NCBI GenBank assembly: GCA_030562195.1
Contig: JAUJPP010000005.1
Span: forward strand, 41,465,106 to 41,529,105
DNA: 64,000 nucleotides
Reading direction: 5' to 3'
Source: Nipponacmea schrenckii
Taxonomy: Eukaryota; Mollusca; Gastropoda; Lottiidae
Of this stretch, positions 62,729-64,000 are shown piece after piece (the first letter of the stretch is position 1; each line of letters opens with the position of its first letter). The notes below the pieces were generated by a model. It did not search any database and had not been told where the DNA came from. It worked only from the letters and a program-made list of their open reading frames with translations. The position numbers and the translations under genes were made by a program.

Positions 62729-63355
62729 TACGTTTTACATCCTACTCTTCTGTACCTAATGGGATAATAAAGACCATTAACTAATTATGTAAATAAAATG
62801 AAAGGAGTTTTACATCCCACTCTTCTGTATCTAATGGGTAATAAAGACCATAAACTAATTATGTAAATGAAAAAAGGAGTTTTACATCCTACTCTTCTAC
62901 ACCTAATGGGCTAATAAAGACCATAAACTAATTATGTAAATGAAATAAAGGAGTTTTACTTCCTACTCTTCTAACTAATGAGCTTATGAAGACAGTGAAC
63001 TAATAATGTAAATGAAATGAGTTTTACATCCTACTCTTATCATCTAATGGGTAATGAAGACATGCAACACCATGATGTGAAATGAAGAAAATTTTACCAT
63101 TTCACACCATGGGTATAAGACTAACTAATTGTGATTTTCACTTGATCTTCTGACTATGAGCACAGCCTCATATGTAACTAATCTAATATTTTCTTCCACC
63201 ATCTAGTATTTCAGAAGAAGGTTCATGATGTTCAATGAGTAAATTTACTAGGGCACATTAGTATTAATTGCGATTTCAACTGTCGAGGAATCTTTAATGT
63301 GCACAGCCTGTAGCACACGGGGCCTCAGTTTATTGTCTCATCTAATTCTCATCAG
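62729..63355 (+). mobile_element. family E element whose head is repeated about five times
   Basis: GGAGTTTTACATCCTACTCT-type heads begin near 62729, 62803, 62875, 62948 and 63018 (period ~73 bp), each but the last followed by a TAATGGG/CTAATAAAGACC box and ACTAATTATGTAAAT. After the last head the normal element continues: AATGAAGACATGCAACACCA, GATTTCAACTGTCGAGGAAT, CTTTAATGTGCACAGCCTGT, GTTTATTGTCTCATCT. Confidence 0.8.
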
Positions 63356-64000
63356 TCTATGTATGTTCAGAATGATTGTTATGATGTCTAAGTAAGTTAC
63401 AGCCCACATCAAGTTTAGGATTAGTTCATGATTGTTAGATATCAAAGATGTTATACAGACTTCAGACTAATCTATTCCTTGGTTTCTGCCTTAGTCCAGC
63501 TCCATATAACTAATCTGTTCTTCTTGAAATCTGTTTTCAGAAATACAAATTAATATTCAATTAATGAATAAATGAACAATTAACAACAAAAAAATGACAT
63601 CGAAACGTGCATCATAATGCAGAACAGACTGATAAATCATAAAAAAAACATCACCCAATGACAGGCCTTTAGATTTATCGTCATATCAGCAAATCATATC
63701 AACATCATAGCTATTATTTCTCACAAATTACCACAGACTTAGTCAATAGTCATCATATAATTGTTATCATATTCTATAATCACTGACCTCTGTGACCCCG
63801 AGGACCGTAACTTGATTATTTCCCTGTATAATAATAACATTATAGTTATAACTCATTGTATTTGTCCTGAATACTGTAGCTTGTGATTTCTATTTCCATC
63901 TTACTGGAAGTTTTTGATTTTGGTGTCAAAAGCTAAAAAGAGTTTTAAGGGCTGACTAAAGGACTAAACTAACAAGTGAACAGAAAATGGCTGTTCTGTA
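63356..64000. other. non-coding stretch to window end
   Basis: AT-rich; nothing recognised. Confidence 0.4.

Overview
This window looks like AT-rich, intron- and repeat-dominated nuclear DNA from a lophotrochozoan invertebrate, most likely a mollusc and perhaps a gastropod. Three things point that way: long AT-rich non-coding stretches, one animal gene with clean GT-AG splice sites, and a 3' hairpin / tetranucleotide / ~170-bp core-repeat element that resembles the molluscan 'pearl' elements. There are no bacterial operons, CRISPR arrays, rRNA genes or convincing functional tRNA genes. The species is not identified.

The only gene I can support firmly is dystroglycan (DAG1 type), on the minus strand between about 4.0 and 10.8 kb. 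Two coding exons (10593-10321 and 6259-4004) are joined in phase 0 across a 4,061-bp intron and give an 842-residue precursor. All the expected parts are visible: signal peptide, first cadherin-like domain, second N-terminal domain with paired cysteines, furin site, Thr/Pro-rich mucin stretch, second cadherin-like domain, SEA-type Gly-Ser autocleavage site, transmembrane helix, basic juxtamembrane cluster and a proline-rich tail ending in VPP. Two features are unusual. The tail has no canonical PPxY motif, and only one of the two Thr residues that carry matriglycan in vertebrates appears to be kept. A likely 5'UTR acceptor lies at 10755. Possible non-coding first exons lie in a degenerate repeat at 14-15 kb that holds four donor-like sites on the minus strand.

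The remaining ~53 kb holds no recognisable protein-coding gene. It is a landscape of repeats: at least ten minisatellite arrays (units of 17, 26, 43, 54, 46/51, 51, 42, 49, 86 and ~73 bp) covering about 10 kb; a pearl/Helentron-like element inside the dystroglycan intron; a 1.76-kb element with terminal inverted repeats and many CpGs at 39.1-40.8 kb; two palindromic MITE-like elements at 29.2 and 48.7 kb; tRNA-like SINE copies at 27.8 and 44.2 kb; and an unnamed short interspersed repeat, here called family E, present in both orientations at a dozen or more places.

The most interesting repeat observation is that two separate arrays (41.8-43.1 kb and 62.7-63.1 kb) are tandem amplifications of the head of family E. 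Single monomers of two other arrays also occur alone elsewhere in the window. This suggests that many minisatellites here were seeded from dispersed repeats.
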